From NCBI RefSeq assembly GCF_010728725.1, contig NZ_AP022607.1, forward strand, positions 186,001 to 250,000: a stretch of 64,000 bases of DNA, in the 5' to 3' direction. The number at the start of each line of letters is the position of its first letter. Within the stretch, counting starts at the first letter, position 1. The notes under the pieces were generated by a model that had not been told where the DNA came from, did not search any database, and worked only from the letters and a program-made list of their open reading frames with translations. The stretch comes from Mycobacterium branderi. GTDB lineage: Bacteria; Actinomycetota; Actinomycetes; Mycobacteriales; Mycobacteriaceae. Below are positions 43,601 to 50,696 of this stretch, in pieces. Position numbers and translations under genes: made by a program.

Positions 43601-44843
43601 CGTAAAACACCTCCTCGAGCTCGTCGGACTTCGTCGGTCCCGCAGCGAACAGTGTCGGGTCGTCGGCCGGCAGCCGTTTGCGCAGCACCCCGTCGACCAG
43701 CCGGTACGTCGTCGACGGGTCGAAGCCGACCCAATGCCTGCCGCCGAAACTGTCCGGGGGCGGCACGGGCATGGCCGCCGCCAGCCGGATAAAGCAGGTG
43801 CCGCCGTAGCCGGCGCTGCCGGTCAGCCCGGCCCAGTCCTCCGGGGTGCCGCAGCCGTCGTCGACGATCACCCGCAGCGGCAACACCGTGCTGGTGTCGG
43901 CGGCGTGCAGGCCGCTGGCCGGCGGGCTCCACTGCGGGCGCGGCGTCTCGGCCTCATCCAAGAAGCTTTCCAGTTTGGCCGGCGACGAGAACAGCAGGCG
44001 GCGCTCCCCGCACCCGTCGCGTTGGCTGCGGTGCTGCATGTGCGGCAGCCACTTGGTCCACTCCCACTGGGTCGGCGCGGCGCTGACGACGATGATCTGC
44101 ACGTCGGCCGGGGAGTGAAACGCCGCCAGCTGGCAGATCATCGCGCGCGCCAACGCCCGCACCTGGCTCATGTCGCCGACGACCGAAAGGCCCGGGAAGC
44201 GCTGAAGCCAAATGGCTTTCGCGGTGTTGTCGATGTATTCCTGCTCGATCAGGAACTTGCGCAGCGCGTGCGCGGTCGCCGGCTCCAGGTCGGCGGACTC
44301 GGCGATCTTCGGCTTGTCGATCTGCATCGCCAAGGCCACCTTGCCCACCCCGACCCGCACCACGGCGAATTCGTCGCTGCCCGGGATCCGCTCCCACATC
44401 CGCGCCGAACCGACCGCACCCACCAATTGTTGTGGCTCCCAATGGAAGTGCGCCCGATGCTGCCACTGCGCGCGCCGCTGAACATCCACCTCGTCGCGCA
44501 CCTCGTCAAGGCGGGCAAAGTATTTGCGGCGATACAGGGTCAGCTCGCCCCACGACATCTTCTGCGCCGCACCACGGCCACGGAACAGCATGCCGCCCAT
44601 GCCGATCAGCATCATGAAGCCGAAAATGCCGAAACCCGATGCGAATGTGCGCATCCCGGTCACGTACATGGAGATGATGAAGCCGACCACCCCCACCACC
44701 AGGGCGATCGGCAACACGATGCCCCACACGCTGCGCGGGGGCGGGATCGGCGCCACCAACGGCGGCTCCACTGCGATCTTGCCCCCACCGGTGGCCGGGG
44801 GACGCTCCAGTTCACCGGGACGCACAAACGGCTGAGTCGTCAC
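40683..44843 (-). CDS. eccC2: EccC FtsK/SpoIIIE-type motor ATPase (single fused chain)
   Basis: A 1386-residue EccC in one chain, as in ESX-2 but unlike the split EccCa/Cb of ESX-1. Two transmembrane helices near 38-95 precede a domain of unknown function and three ATPase modules. The first has a full Walker A (GTTGAGKS, about 515-522). The second (PKRGATNAV, about 890) and third (GRAQSGRTNF, about 1180) lack the P-loop lysine. EccC recognises the C-terminal signal of Esx/PE substrates and powers export. It is the first gene of the ESX run in this window. Confidence 0.93.
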   Translation of the reverse strand: MTTQPFVRPGELERPPATGGGKIAVEPPLVAPIPPPRSVWGIVLPIALVVGVVGFIISMYVTGMRTFASGFGIFGFMMLIGMGGMLFRGRGAAQKMSWGELTLYRRKYFARLDEVRDEVDVQRRAQWQHRAHFHWEPQQLVGAVGSARMWERIPGSDEFAVVRVGVGKVALAMQIDKPKIAESADLEPATAHALRKFLIEQEYIDNTAKAIWLQRFPGLSVVGDMSQVRALARAMICQLAAFHSPADVQIIVVSAAPTQWEWTKWLPHMQHRSQRDGCGERRLLFSSPAKLESFLDEAETPRPQWSPPASGLHAADTSTVLPLRVIVDDGCGTPEDWAGLTGSAGYGGTCFIRLAAAMPVPPPDSFGGRHWVGFDPSTTYRLVDGVLRKRLPADDPTLFAAGPTKSDELEEVFYATADQMSVVAVERFARALARYRATGATAAVSSEDEQKRTLLDVVGVRDPRELDVDRLWAPRRIQGREWMRFPIGLDDNGQVVELDLKEGSQQGMGMHSLFIGTTGAGKSEGIITEVTSLALTHSPEVVNVVFSDFKLKSAAGVLERFPHVVASVSNLADERHLVGRMYEALDGELDRRGQLCAALDGVPDLNAYNQRRLTDPSLPPVPALFIICDEYQEMLGDKDWGPQFQKLFWRIVRLGRAYHMFLQLVGQTVDTQKLREIRKLLGFTIAARTGREEDSREAIGTAVAAHLPEKGAEGTAYLRVAQRQPREYRFFFSSAPYVPPSEVEETVGPVRAGTWFNPRPFTVVEATDPDGRLAAPQRPEPARAPAARIDNLMRHAAGTDDAPKVVDAVIESLQATGVGPPRQLWLPPLGVPPPADDLVGRLRGKPWDVDYGDNPGLVFPIALEDRPREHRQDVFCLDLLSDNAMIVAAPKRGATNAVMTMVATGALMYRPERVQFYCVAASGPQLAAVGDLPHVATVVPVFDTEGVNRLLATVQGIIDERERTFASRGLDMMTVRQAKFGPHPSDIGVAGGDVVVVIDGWANFAEAMPKHVDTVMSLMRARNYGVRVVVTHTSHLSGMRTGMRAETAQKLELRLTDPRESEVERVDGVNRAREVPDTPGRGLSPTGHHLMIGVPELANQPSGRVEVRGLGAVVRAVAGVEKVSEVLRLPESVPMAEVAALVDPRVPRERVPFGLSETTLGPAFVDFAEHPHVVAVGRAQSGRTNFLRVMMRSIMSRYSSEEATIVLFDPRRKLVGVVPEEWLSRYSYAAGDMRKVVDSLCQLLEERQPPPGTSQQEMLTRRFWTGRRIFLVIDDITSWQTADSPLVRLAPYVEQADQLGLHIVAAADIRNWSFQSSGPSVLGRTVGSLPPVLILDGRRDNGPIISGVYAEPQRPGKAIYVTPTSTEGVLIGWSPPPNVGAPSAPR

Positions 44844-44945
44844 CGGACCACCCTAACCCGCGTCTGAGGCGATTTCGGCACCAAATTCGGGCCCCCCGAC
44901 ATCGCCACATCGACGCCCCGTCACCTATGGGCCGAGCGCACTGAG
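44844..44945. promoter_or_regulatory. Upstream region of the ESX operon
   Basis: About 100 bp separate the eccC start from the peptidase fragment stop. It must hold the operon promoter, but no clear -35/-10 pair can be picked. Confidence 0.3.
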
Positions 44946-45206
44946 CTAGCCGCTCGGCTCCGCGGCGAAGTCGGGCCGGGGGCTGTCTTCGCTGCGCCCG
45001 CCGAGGTGCTCGGCCAGGAACGCCTCAGCCGCGGCGTAGAACTTCTCCCGGTTCTGCGGCCTGGCCAGTCCGTGTCCCTCGTCGGGAAACTGCGGGTATT
45101 GGTGCGCGATCCCCTTATCGGTCAGGGCCGCCACCAAGGCCCGACCACAGTCAACGTCCATGTATACGACTAGCAGGCCGAGGATCCGCGGGCCCGCGTC
45201 CTGCAC
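44946..45206 (-). pseudogene. S9 peptidase (prolyl oligopeptidase) C-terminal fragment
   Basis: From about 45140 down, the frame reads VAALTDKGIAHQYPQFPDEGHGLARPQNREKFYAAAEAFLAEHLGG. That is the end of the alpha/beta-hydrolase domain of an S9 peptidase and contains the catalytic histidine (DEGHG). Upstream residues (MQDAGPRILGLLVVYMDVDC) are junk joined at the break. The rest of the gene is missing, and another piece lies at 46393-46545, beyond an inserted HicAB and transposase segment. It is not functional. Confidence 0.8.
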
Positions 45207-45241
45207 TCGATCAGATACCGCAGCTGAGTTGCTAAATTTTT

Positions 45242-45281
45242 GTCTACACCTCTAGACTAGAAATTGTCTAGCGCGCTAGAC
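45242..45281. promoter_or_regulatory. Two tandem 16-bp palindromes before hicA
   Basis: GTCTAGCGCGCTAGAC (45266-45281) is a perfect 16-bp palindrome 7 bp before hicA. GTCTACACCTCTAGAC (45242-45257) is a second, imperfect copy 24 bp upstream. HicB antitoxins bind such operators through their C-terminal DNA-binding domain. Confidence 0.65.
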
Positions 45282-45288
45282 TACACTT

Positions 45289-45507
45289 ATGATCGCACCG
45301 GCGCCCACTCGAGAGGTCGTCAAGCAGCTCAAAAAGGCTGGCTTCACCAAACGCGACGGAAAAGGCAGCCACACCATCTGGACCTGCAAGCACGGCCGCT
45401 ACAGCGTCTCAGTGGACACCGGCCACCGAACTATCAGCCCAGGCGTACGCCGCCAAATCGACACTGCGATCAACGAATGCGATACCAACTGCAAGAAGGA
45501 GGGATGA
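45289..45507 (+). CDS. hicA: HicA-type mRNA interferase toxin
   Basis: A 72-residue HicA. The dsRBD-like fold is clear: EVVKQLKKAGFTKRDGKGSHTIW with the catalytic histidine H28 in G-x-G-S-H, then SVSVDTGHRTISPGVRRQI. HicA cleaves mRNA and tmRNA independently of the ribosome. The gene overlaps hicB by four bases (45504-45507). The insert carrying it is noticeably lower in G+C than the flanking ESX genes, suggesting recent acquisition. The ATG at 45289 directly follows the tandem operators. Confidence 0.85.
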   Translation: MIAPAPTREVVKQLKKAGFTKRDGKGSHTIWTCKHGRYSVSVDTGHRTISPGVRRQIDTAINECDTNCKKEG

Positions 45508-45929
45508 TGATGCACACCTACCAGGTCAACGTCACCCGCGACGGCAAATGGTGGATGATCACCGTTCCCGAACTCCGCCGGTACGTCACGCCGGACGGTT
45601 CGATCAACCTCAGCGATACCACCCAAGCGCGCCGACTCTCCGAAGTACCTGCCCAGGCCCGCGACTTCATCTGCACAGTCACCGACAAAGCACCCTCCGA
45701 AGTCGCCCTGAACATCACCATCGAAGTCGACGGAATCGACGTCACCGCACGCGCCAACAAAATGCGCCACGACCGAGAACTGGCCGACCGCTACGCGGCA
45801 ATCGCCCAAGCCGAAGCCAAAGAGCTCGCTCGCGACCTCGCCGCGCACGGCGTCGCGGTCCGCGATGTCGGCGAGGTACTCGAGATGTCATTCCAACGCG
45901 CACAACAGCTGATATCCGCTACTCGATAG
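45504..45929 (+). CDS. hicB: HicB-type antitoxin
   Basis: A 141-residue HicB from the first of three consecutive ATGs (45504, 45507, 45510). The N-terminal half is the degenerate RNase H-like fold (YQVNVTRDGKWWMITVPEL). The C-terminal part (LARDLAAHGVAVRDVGEVLEMSFQRAQQLI) is an HTH-type DNA-binding domain. It neutralises HicA and autoregulates through the palindromes upstream. The toxin-first order is normal for hicAB. Confidence 0.82.
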   Translation: MMMHTYQVNVTRDGKWWMITVPELRRYVTPDGSINLSDTTQARRLSEVPAQARDFICTVTDKAPSEVALNITIEVDGIDVTARANKMRHDRELADRYAAIAQAEAKELARDLAAHGVAVRDVGEVLEMSFQRAQQLISATR

Positions 45930-46071
45930 CAGCCGGCGTGTCACACACAACCAGCGCACTAGACCAAGGCTCGGGAATTTCCAGCCGTTGACCATCAGTT
46001 GCGGCCGGAGGGGACCGGCGGCTTTAGCCGTTGGGGGAATCCGGTCAGACGAACAGCGTCGCATCCGGTAG

Positions 46072-46392
46072 TTGTCGGTGTCGTTGCATAACGTGCGTGG
46101 TGTGTCGCAGCGCCGGTTTCGCCGTACTCCGGGTGGGGTGTGGTCGCTGGGGCTGCATCTGGTGTGGTCTCTGAAGTATCGGCGCGCGATTTTGGGTGGC
46201 CGGGTAGCGGCCCGCTGCGGGGAACTGCTGGTGGGGATCGCCGACGAGCACGGCTGGCAGATCGTGGCCAAAGACGTGATGCCCGATCACGTGGACCTGT
46301 TGGTGCGGGTCGGCCCGGCTGACGCGCCAGCGTCGGTGGTGCGTGCGTTCAAGGGCCACACCGCAAGGGTGCTGCGGCACGAGTTTCCGTAG
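46072..46392 (+). pseudogene. tnpA: IS200/IS605 TnpA (Y1 transposase), broken
   Basis: A 106-residue Y1/HUH transposase fragment: GLHLVWSLKYRRAILGGRVAARC and DEHGWQIVAKDVMPDHVDLLVRVGP. The normal HUH motif H-V-H is changed to H-V-D, and the frame stops at LRHEFP before the helix that carries the catalytic tyrosine. Both changes mean it cannot transpose. A perfect 12-bp palindrome covers the stop (46387-46398). No tnpB is seen. Confidence 0.8.
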
Positions 46393-46398
46393 CTACGG
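46387..46398. repeat. 12-bp palindrome at the insert/peptidase junction
   Basis: CCGTAGCTACGG is a perfect palindrome at the stop of the broken transposase and at the edge of the peptidase fragment. IS200/IS605 elements end in short hairpins, so it may be part of the element end. Confidence 0.4.
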
Positions 46399-46545
46399 AG
46401 GCGTGACAGCCCGGGATTTTCCCGATTTCAGATCGAGCACATACAGCCGCCAGTTCTCGTCGCCGCCGGTGTCTTGCAGGTAGAGCTGGCTGCGGTCGTC
46501 GTAGGCGAAGGCGTAGACATACACGCCGCGATCACACCGCCAGAC
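46393..46545 (-). pseudogene. S9 peptidase beta-propeller fragment
   Basis: On the minus strand the frame between stops reads VWRCDRGVYVYAFAYDDRSQ, then LYLQDTGGDENWRLYVLDL and KSGKSRAVTPP, a blade from the beta-propeller of an S9 (prolyl oligopeptidase) enzyme. It fits the same gene as the C-terminal fragment at 44946. The internal portion between the two pieces is missing and replaced by the 45.2-46.4 kb insert. The stop after TPP is created at the junction palindrome. Confidence 0.75.
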
Positions 46546-46637
46546 TCATACACCCGTTCCTACAGCACCCCACCGACAACTGACGACCACTCAGAACGCA
46601 ACAGTTGACAGCCCTTCATGCCCGGCGGGCCCGCCAG

Positions 46638-47012
46638 CTACGTCGTCTCGGTTGCGTCGGCACCCTTCACTGCCAGCAACGCGTCCCCAAGGGTGTCGTG
46701 CAGTGACAGGAACTCGTCGAGCTGGACCAGCCGGATAATCCGACTGGTCATCGCGCCTTGCGCCGCCACGGCGAAGCGAACTGATCCATCCATCTTCTCG
46801 CGCGCGTCCACGAGAACCTGCAGTCCCGCTGAGGCCAGAAATCGGACCTGCGACAAGTCGATCACAAGCGCGCATGGGTGCTCGGCCAAAACGGCTTCCA
46901 CCGCCCTTTTGAGCATCGGCGCGCTGGCTCGGTCGATTTCGCCGCCGACCGCGAGCACCGTGACACCGCCAAGATGCTCAACGGAGTAGCTGATCGGATC
47001 CTCCACCAACAC
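46638..47012 (-). CDS. STAS-domain anti-sigma factor antagonist
   Basis: A 124-residue SpoIIAA-like protein. The STAS fold is clear in GGVTVLAVGGEIDRASAPMLKRAVEAVL and CALVIDLSQVRFLASAGLQVLVDARE. The phospho-acceptor serine is retained in F-L-A-S-A-G. It would bind and sequester an anti-sigma factor when unphosphorylated. No anti-sigma factor or sigma factor is adjacent. It contrasts with the STAS protein at 18891, which lacks this serine. Confidence 0.85.
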   Translation of the reverse strand: MLVEDPISYSVEHLGGVTVLAVGGEIDRASAPMLKRAVEAVLAEHPCALVIDLSQVRFLASAGLQVLVDAREKMDGSVRFAVAAQGAMTSRIIRLVQLDEFLSLHDTLGDALLAVKGADATETT

Positions 47013-47211
47013 TGGTCAACCCTTAGTCCTCCCCTATATCTGGCCTGAGCTTAGACCGGCCGGCACCGCGCGACTGCAGATCGCCCATCTGCTCTTGGGG
47101 CCGATTTCGGCGGAGCTGACCGGCAATCGGTGCCGGCCGCCCGTTTCGAGCGGACTTAGGATTGCCTGAACCGCCACGACGGCGCCGGACTGAAAGACTC
47201 AAACTGCAGGC

Positions 47212-48543
47212 ATGATTGAGCGGATGACAGCTCGGGCGTTGAGCGCACTGGCAATGGTGTGTGCTGCGGTGGCAGCGGGCTGTACCGAAATCGCGACCGG
47301 CACCGCGGTGAAGGCGCCCGGCGGCGCGGGCGACGCGAGCGTCGCACAGATGGACACCGGAAGCTATCCGACCACGGCGGGCCCGCCGATCGGCAGTGCA
47401 GCCGACGATCCGCAGGCCGCCGCTGCCGAGGCACGGCGGATGGCCGGCTACGTGGTCGGGCCGTGGCAGGTCGAGGCGTCACTGCGCGACCTCGATTTCT
47501 ACGCCACCGCGCCCATACCGGATACCGCCAAAGTGATGATGACGTTGAGCTTGCCTTTCACACCCATCTCGTGGGGGAATGCGTTCGGCGACATCGCCAA
47601 AGCCCACTCGTTCATCGCGGGATTCGAAAGCGGCCGCGCGGGCACCGGTGAGGTCCAGAAGTTGTACAACGTGGTGATGCGGTTTGCCGACGCCGACGCC
47701 GCGGCCGCGGCCGCCCGCGAAATGGTGGCCGTCAATCCGCCGCCCGCGCTGCTGAAGATGACCTGGAACTTTCCCAGGCCGACTACCTCCACCGAACCAT
47801 TCGATTCGTGGCAAACCGGCGCGTGCACGGGATATGACTCCGAACCGGTCAAACCCGACTTTGCCGCATCGGCTTCTGCCGGGGGGCGGATCGCCATCCG
47901 CAGTTTCACCAACCACGGGCTATATGTGTTGTACCAGTTCGTGATTGCGATGACCACCAATCCCGGCTGCGATGCGATCATCGACGTTTTGAAAGAACAG
48001 GCCCGCCTGATCGACCGCTTCCCGCCCACCGACCGCGAGGAAATGGCTGATCTGCCACTGGACCCGACCGGGCGCCTCTGGGCGCGCACGATCCCGGCTC
48101 CCGACGGCGGCGAGCCGTTCAGCGCCGGTGTGTGGCAACCGAATTCGTGGCTGCACTTTGAAGACAATCCCGTCGAAGCCGCCACCCTGTTCCAGGATGC
48201 CGGTGTCGACTGGGTGGTGCAGCGCTCGACACGGGTGTATCAGGCTCGTAACTCCGCGGGATCAGCCCGTCTGGTAGACCGGTTCCTTGCCGACACCCGT
48301 GCTTTGCCCGACGTCAAGCCCACCCAGACTGGGGTCCCAGGTTTTCCTGGCGCCACCTGTTTCGAGCGGACGAAGCCGATACCGCTGCCGGTTGCGCGCA
48401 CGGCTATGACGCTCAGGCAGGCGCTGTGGCATTTCAAGTGCATCGCTCAGACAGACCGCTACGCATTCATCTCCTTCTCCGGCGACGAGAAGGACGCCAA
48501 GCAGCAGATCTCGGCCCAATACAGGGTCCTGGCTGGCAAGTAG
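47212..48543 (+). CDS. Lipoprotein of the mycobacterial DUF7373-like family
   Basis: A 443-residue lipoprotein with signal peptide and acylated Cys24 (AVAAGCTE); an ATG at 47224 would also work. The exported part starts with a polar linker and then repeats ferredoxin-like strand/helix units (e.g. FGDIAKAHSFIAGFESGRAG, then AAAAREMVAVNPPPALLK), as in large conserved mycobacterial lipoproteins. Cysteines near the middle and end probably pair. Function unknown; probably located in the cell envelope. Family naming is from memory and tentative. Confidence 0.7.
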   Translation: MIERMTARALSALAMVCAAVAAGCTEIATGTAVKAPGGAGDASVAQMDTGSYPTTAGPPIGSAADDPQAAAAEARRMAGYVVGPWQVEASLRDLDFYATAPIPDTAKVMMTLSLPFTPISWGNAFGDIAKAHSFIAGFESGRAGTGEVQKLYNVVMRFADADAAAAAAREMVAVNPPPALLKMTWNFPRPTTSTEPFDSWQTGACTGYDSEPVKPDFAASASAGGRIAIRSFTNHGLYVLYQFVIAMTTNPGCDAIIDVLKEQARLIDRFPPTDREEMADLPLDPTGRLWARTIPAPDGGEPFSAGVWQPNSWLHFEDNPVEAATLFQDAGVDWVVQRSTRVYQARNSAGSARLVDRFLADTRALPDVKPTQTGVPGFPGATCFERTKPIPLPVARTAMTLRQALWHFKCIAQTDRYAFISFSGDEKDAKQQISAQYRVLAGK

Positions 48544-48956
48544 CGCTGACGAGCCCGATCGCGTTGGAGCCCGGACCTTTCTCGGCCTACTACGAAGGCG
48601 ATCTTACGCTGTGCGGTGCGCTGGCGTGCGGGACCTCTGGCGCTCAGATAGCTGACGTTTCCCTGCGTTGCGGCAGCGGCATACTTCGCGCGGCCGTCGC
48701 CACTTTCCATCAGTACCGACTCGCCAGGCGTTTCATGTTGCAGAGCTCCGCCAGGATTGCAGAGTTGAGCCAGGTTCAGCCCCTGCGAGGTCGGCCTGTC
48801 CATGCAGTCCCTGCGCGCCAACGTAATTGGAGTCAGGAAGACCCGAGGCGACCAAAGCATCGTGCATCACGGTGGCCAACTGCACGGCGGGCCCCGGCCT
48901 GCATGTCGTTGAGCGGCGGGGCTGGAGCCCGGCTACAGGCCAAAGCAGTCCGGACA
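48544..48956 (-). pseudogene. Possible frameshifted gene relic
   Basis: No intact gene is present. On the minus strand two frames seem to belong together: VMHDALVASGLPDSNYVGAQ (about 48865-48806), then, shifted by one frame, MDRPTSQGLNLAQLCNPGG and ALQHETPGESVLMESGDGR (about 48800-48690). The mixture reads like one decayed protein with a frameshift. No family is assigned. Confidence 0.35.
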
Positions 48957-49271
48957 ATGACGACATACCACTCCTCGGCCACGGCCGCGGTCAACTCATT
49001 CGGACACGTCATCGTCGCCCCACCGCTGATCGACGGCCAGGCGGTTCCTACCCAAAGAAGACGCCAAGGCCCCTTTAACCCGACCTTCGGTCTGGCACAG
49101 TCGATCCCGTCCCAGCTGGACCGCCAATACGAGGCGGCTGTAGCCGCCGGAGGCATCCCAGTGGAGTGGCGAGTTGCCGAGCCGCGGGTGGCAGCGGCCA
49201 TAGAAGCCATTATCGAGCAACGCGGTTACGGCGATCTGATCAACGTCGTCGTGGTCCCACCCGCAAGTTAA
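48957..49271 (+). CDS. Nuclease-toxin C-terminal module (Tox-REase-5-like), detached
   Basis: A 104-residue protein from the ATG at 48957. Its C-terminal two thirds (GPFNPTFGLAQSIPSQLDRQ, then YEAAVAAGGIPVEWRVAEP and VAAAIEAIIEQRGYGDLINVVVVPPA) resemble the end of restriction-endonuclease-fold toxins of polymorphic systems. The long trafficking region expected upstream is absent. The next gene, 24 bp away, resembles immunity protein Imm52, the known partner of this toxin class. Probably an orphan toxin cassette; activity is uncertain. Confidence 0.55.
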   Translation: MTTYHSSATAAVNSFGHVIVAPPLIDGQAVPTQRRRQGPFNPTFGLAQSIPSQLDRQYEAAVAAGGIPVEWRVAEPRVAAAIEAIIEQRGYGDLINVVVVPPAS

Positions 49272-49295
49272 GACGAACATGATAGGACAAACGGT

Positions 49296-49988
49296 GTGCT
49301 GAAGCTGATCGGCGGCTGGGGCGATCGGGCAGAGACCCCACGCTCGTGCGCGGAGCGTGTGCAGCTGTCGTGGCAGCTGATGCCGTCTCAACCCGACACG
49401 TACGGGCCGTGGGGCGTTTGGGTTTCCGGTGAAGATCGCCAACGCCGAGTTTTGGTGCCCATCAACGACGCCGACCCCGAAGCCATCGAGGCGGCCATCG
49501 TCGCCGAAACCGAACGCGTCAACGAAGGGCCCCGCACGGCGCCAGGCCACTACATCGAGTTCACCCGAGAAGTGCTTGGCGAGCGGCCCGAAACCAGCCC
49601 TCGCTACTTCCAGTATTACGCGCGCGCCGGCTTCGTCGAAAGCGCCCGCCCGATGAACCATCTGCTAATGGAGCTCGACGCCGATACCCAGCCCGACCAG
49701 GCGCGCACTTACCTGATCGCACTCGTTCGTGCCTGGCGCCCAGAGCATTTGGCGGTTGTCGGCGACACCACTTTGAAGGAGCAGCGCCACAAACCGCCCC
49801 AGGTGCGAGTCGGCTGGCTCACCTATATCCGCGACGCCACCACATTGGACACAATGATGCTCGGTGAGCAGATCACCGTCACTGAGGCCGACGATGGCCG
49901 CTACCTCACCCTGTCCGGCAGCCCGACCGACCCGGAGCTCTACAGCGTCCTGCTCGTCCGCCGCGCACTCGGCTACCCCGATGCCTGA
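49296..49988 (+). CDS. Imm52-like immunity protein
   Basis: A 230-residue protein from GTG 49296 with an AGGA ribosome site. The order KLIGGWGDRAETPRSCAERV, YGPWGVWVSGEDRQR, YLIALVRAWRPEHLAVVGD and VRVGWLTYIRD matches my recollection of Imm52 immunity proteins, which accompany Tox-REase-5 toxins. It directly follows the toxin-like gene. Immunity proteins bind and block the toxin in the producing cell. Assignment is supported by context more than by a diagnostic motif. Confidence 0.6.
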   Translation: MLKLIGGWGDRAETPRSCAERVQLSWQLMPSQPDTYGPWGVWVSGEDRQRRVLVPINDADPEAIEAAIVAETERVNEGPRTAPGHYIEFTREVLGERPETSPRYFQYYARAGFVESARPMNHLLMELDADTQPDQARTYLIALVRAWRPEHLAVVGDTTLKEQRHKPPQVRVGWLTYIRDATTLDTMMLGEQITVTEADDGRYLTLSGSPTDPELYSVLLVRRALGYPDA

Positions 49989-50071
49989 AGTCGCCGCAAA
50001 TGAGCGTGGTTGCGTCCACACCGCCAGCAGCATAATCGTGACATGAGCCGGAAACGGGTGAGCGCCAACGT

Positions 50072-50395
50072 ATGAACTCGGCTTTCGTCAAGAGGTCGGT
50101 CGCGACCGCCACCATGACTGCGTTCGGCGTCATGGTCGGACTTTTGCTGTGGGTAGCGACAATGTACGTCTTGATCCCGTTCCTTTTGTTCGCAGCAATG
50201 GGCGCTGCGCCGTTTGTCGCGCTGCTCATTGCCGGCACCACGGCAGCGCTCACGGCTTCTCGCCCCTGTAGGGCTCCCGCGTGGGCCGAGCGACACCGGT
50301 TGGCGTTCTGGGTGGGAACGTTCGCCACGCTCGTCTTTGTGTGCATCGGGATTGCCGCGACGACTCCGCAGATGATTCCATTCTGGCCGACATGA
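50072..50395 (+). CDS. Small membrane protein
   Basis: A 107-residue protein with three hydrophobic segments (about 15-35, 37-60 and 80-98; VMVGLLLWVATMYVLIPFLL among them). No family recognised. It lies 83 bp after the immunity gene on the same strand and could be part of that cassette or independent. Confidence 0.5.
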   Translation: MNSAFVKRSVATATMTAFGVMVGLLLWVATMYVLIPFLLFAAMGAAPFVALLIAGTTAALTASRPCRAPAWAERHRLAFWVGTFATLVFVCIGIAATTPQMIPFWPT

Positions 50396-50696
50396 TCGGG
50401 GCTCCCGGACCCCGAGCGCTCCCGTCGGCCGCGGAGGCTCAGCTATCGATCGCGGCGGCTGAAAGTTGTTCGGAAACAAGTAGATACGTGTGCCCCGTGC
50501 CCACCCTCGTCGTCGCGAATCTGCACGTGGTGGTGTGCTGTGTGCCGTGCTCGCTCACCTGTGCGCGGTGCTGGGCTGCACTGTGAAAAAGGGAGTCGAA
50601 CCCCTGCGCTGCCCTTCGCGCGCCAGAGACCGGCGTTTTACCCCGCCGGGGGCTTTGTGCACGCCTCCGCGACAACTACCTGCACAACTCTGTCGG
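50396..50696. other. Gap with tRNA T-arm remnant
   Basis: No protein gene is supported in these 300 bp. On the minus strand GGGGTTCGACTCCC at about 50603-50590 has the T-stem/T-loop of a tRNA, followed by CTTTTTCACA. A matching 5' acceptor strand (TGTGAAA) is not found upstream, so no complete tRNA can be folded. It may be a tRNA 3' fragment left by an integrating element. Confidence 0.4.

Noticed and set aside
42867..44867. 666-residue plus-strand open frame opposite eccC
   Set aside because: Antisense shadow of eccC with biased composition and no recognisable domain.
45888..46271. Minus-strand frame as a TnpB or second transposase
   Set aside because: It is antisense to the TnpA fragment and hicB end and lacks RuvC or zinc motifs.
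50586..50665. Complete tRNA gene on the minus strand
   Set aside because: Only the T-arm fits; the 5' acceptor strand and D-arm could not be matched and the anticodon stem is poor.
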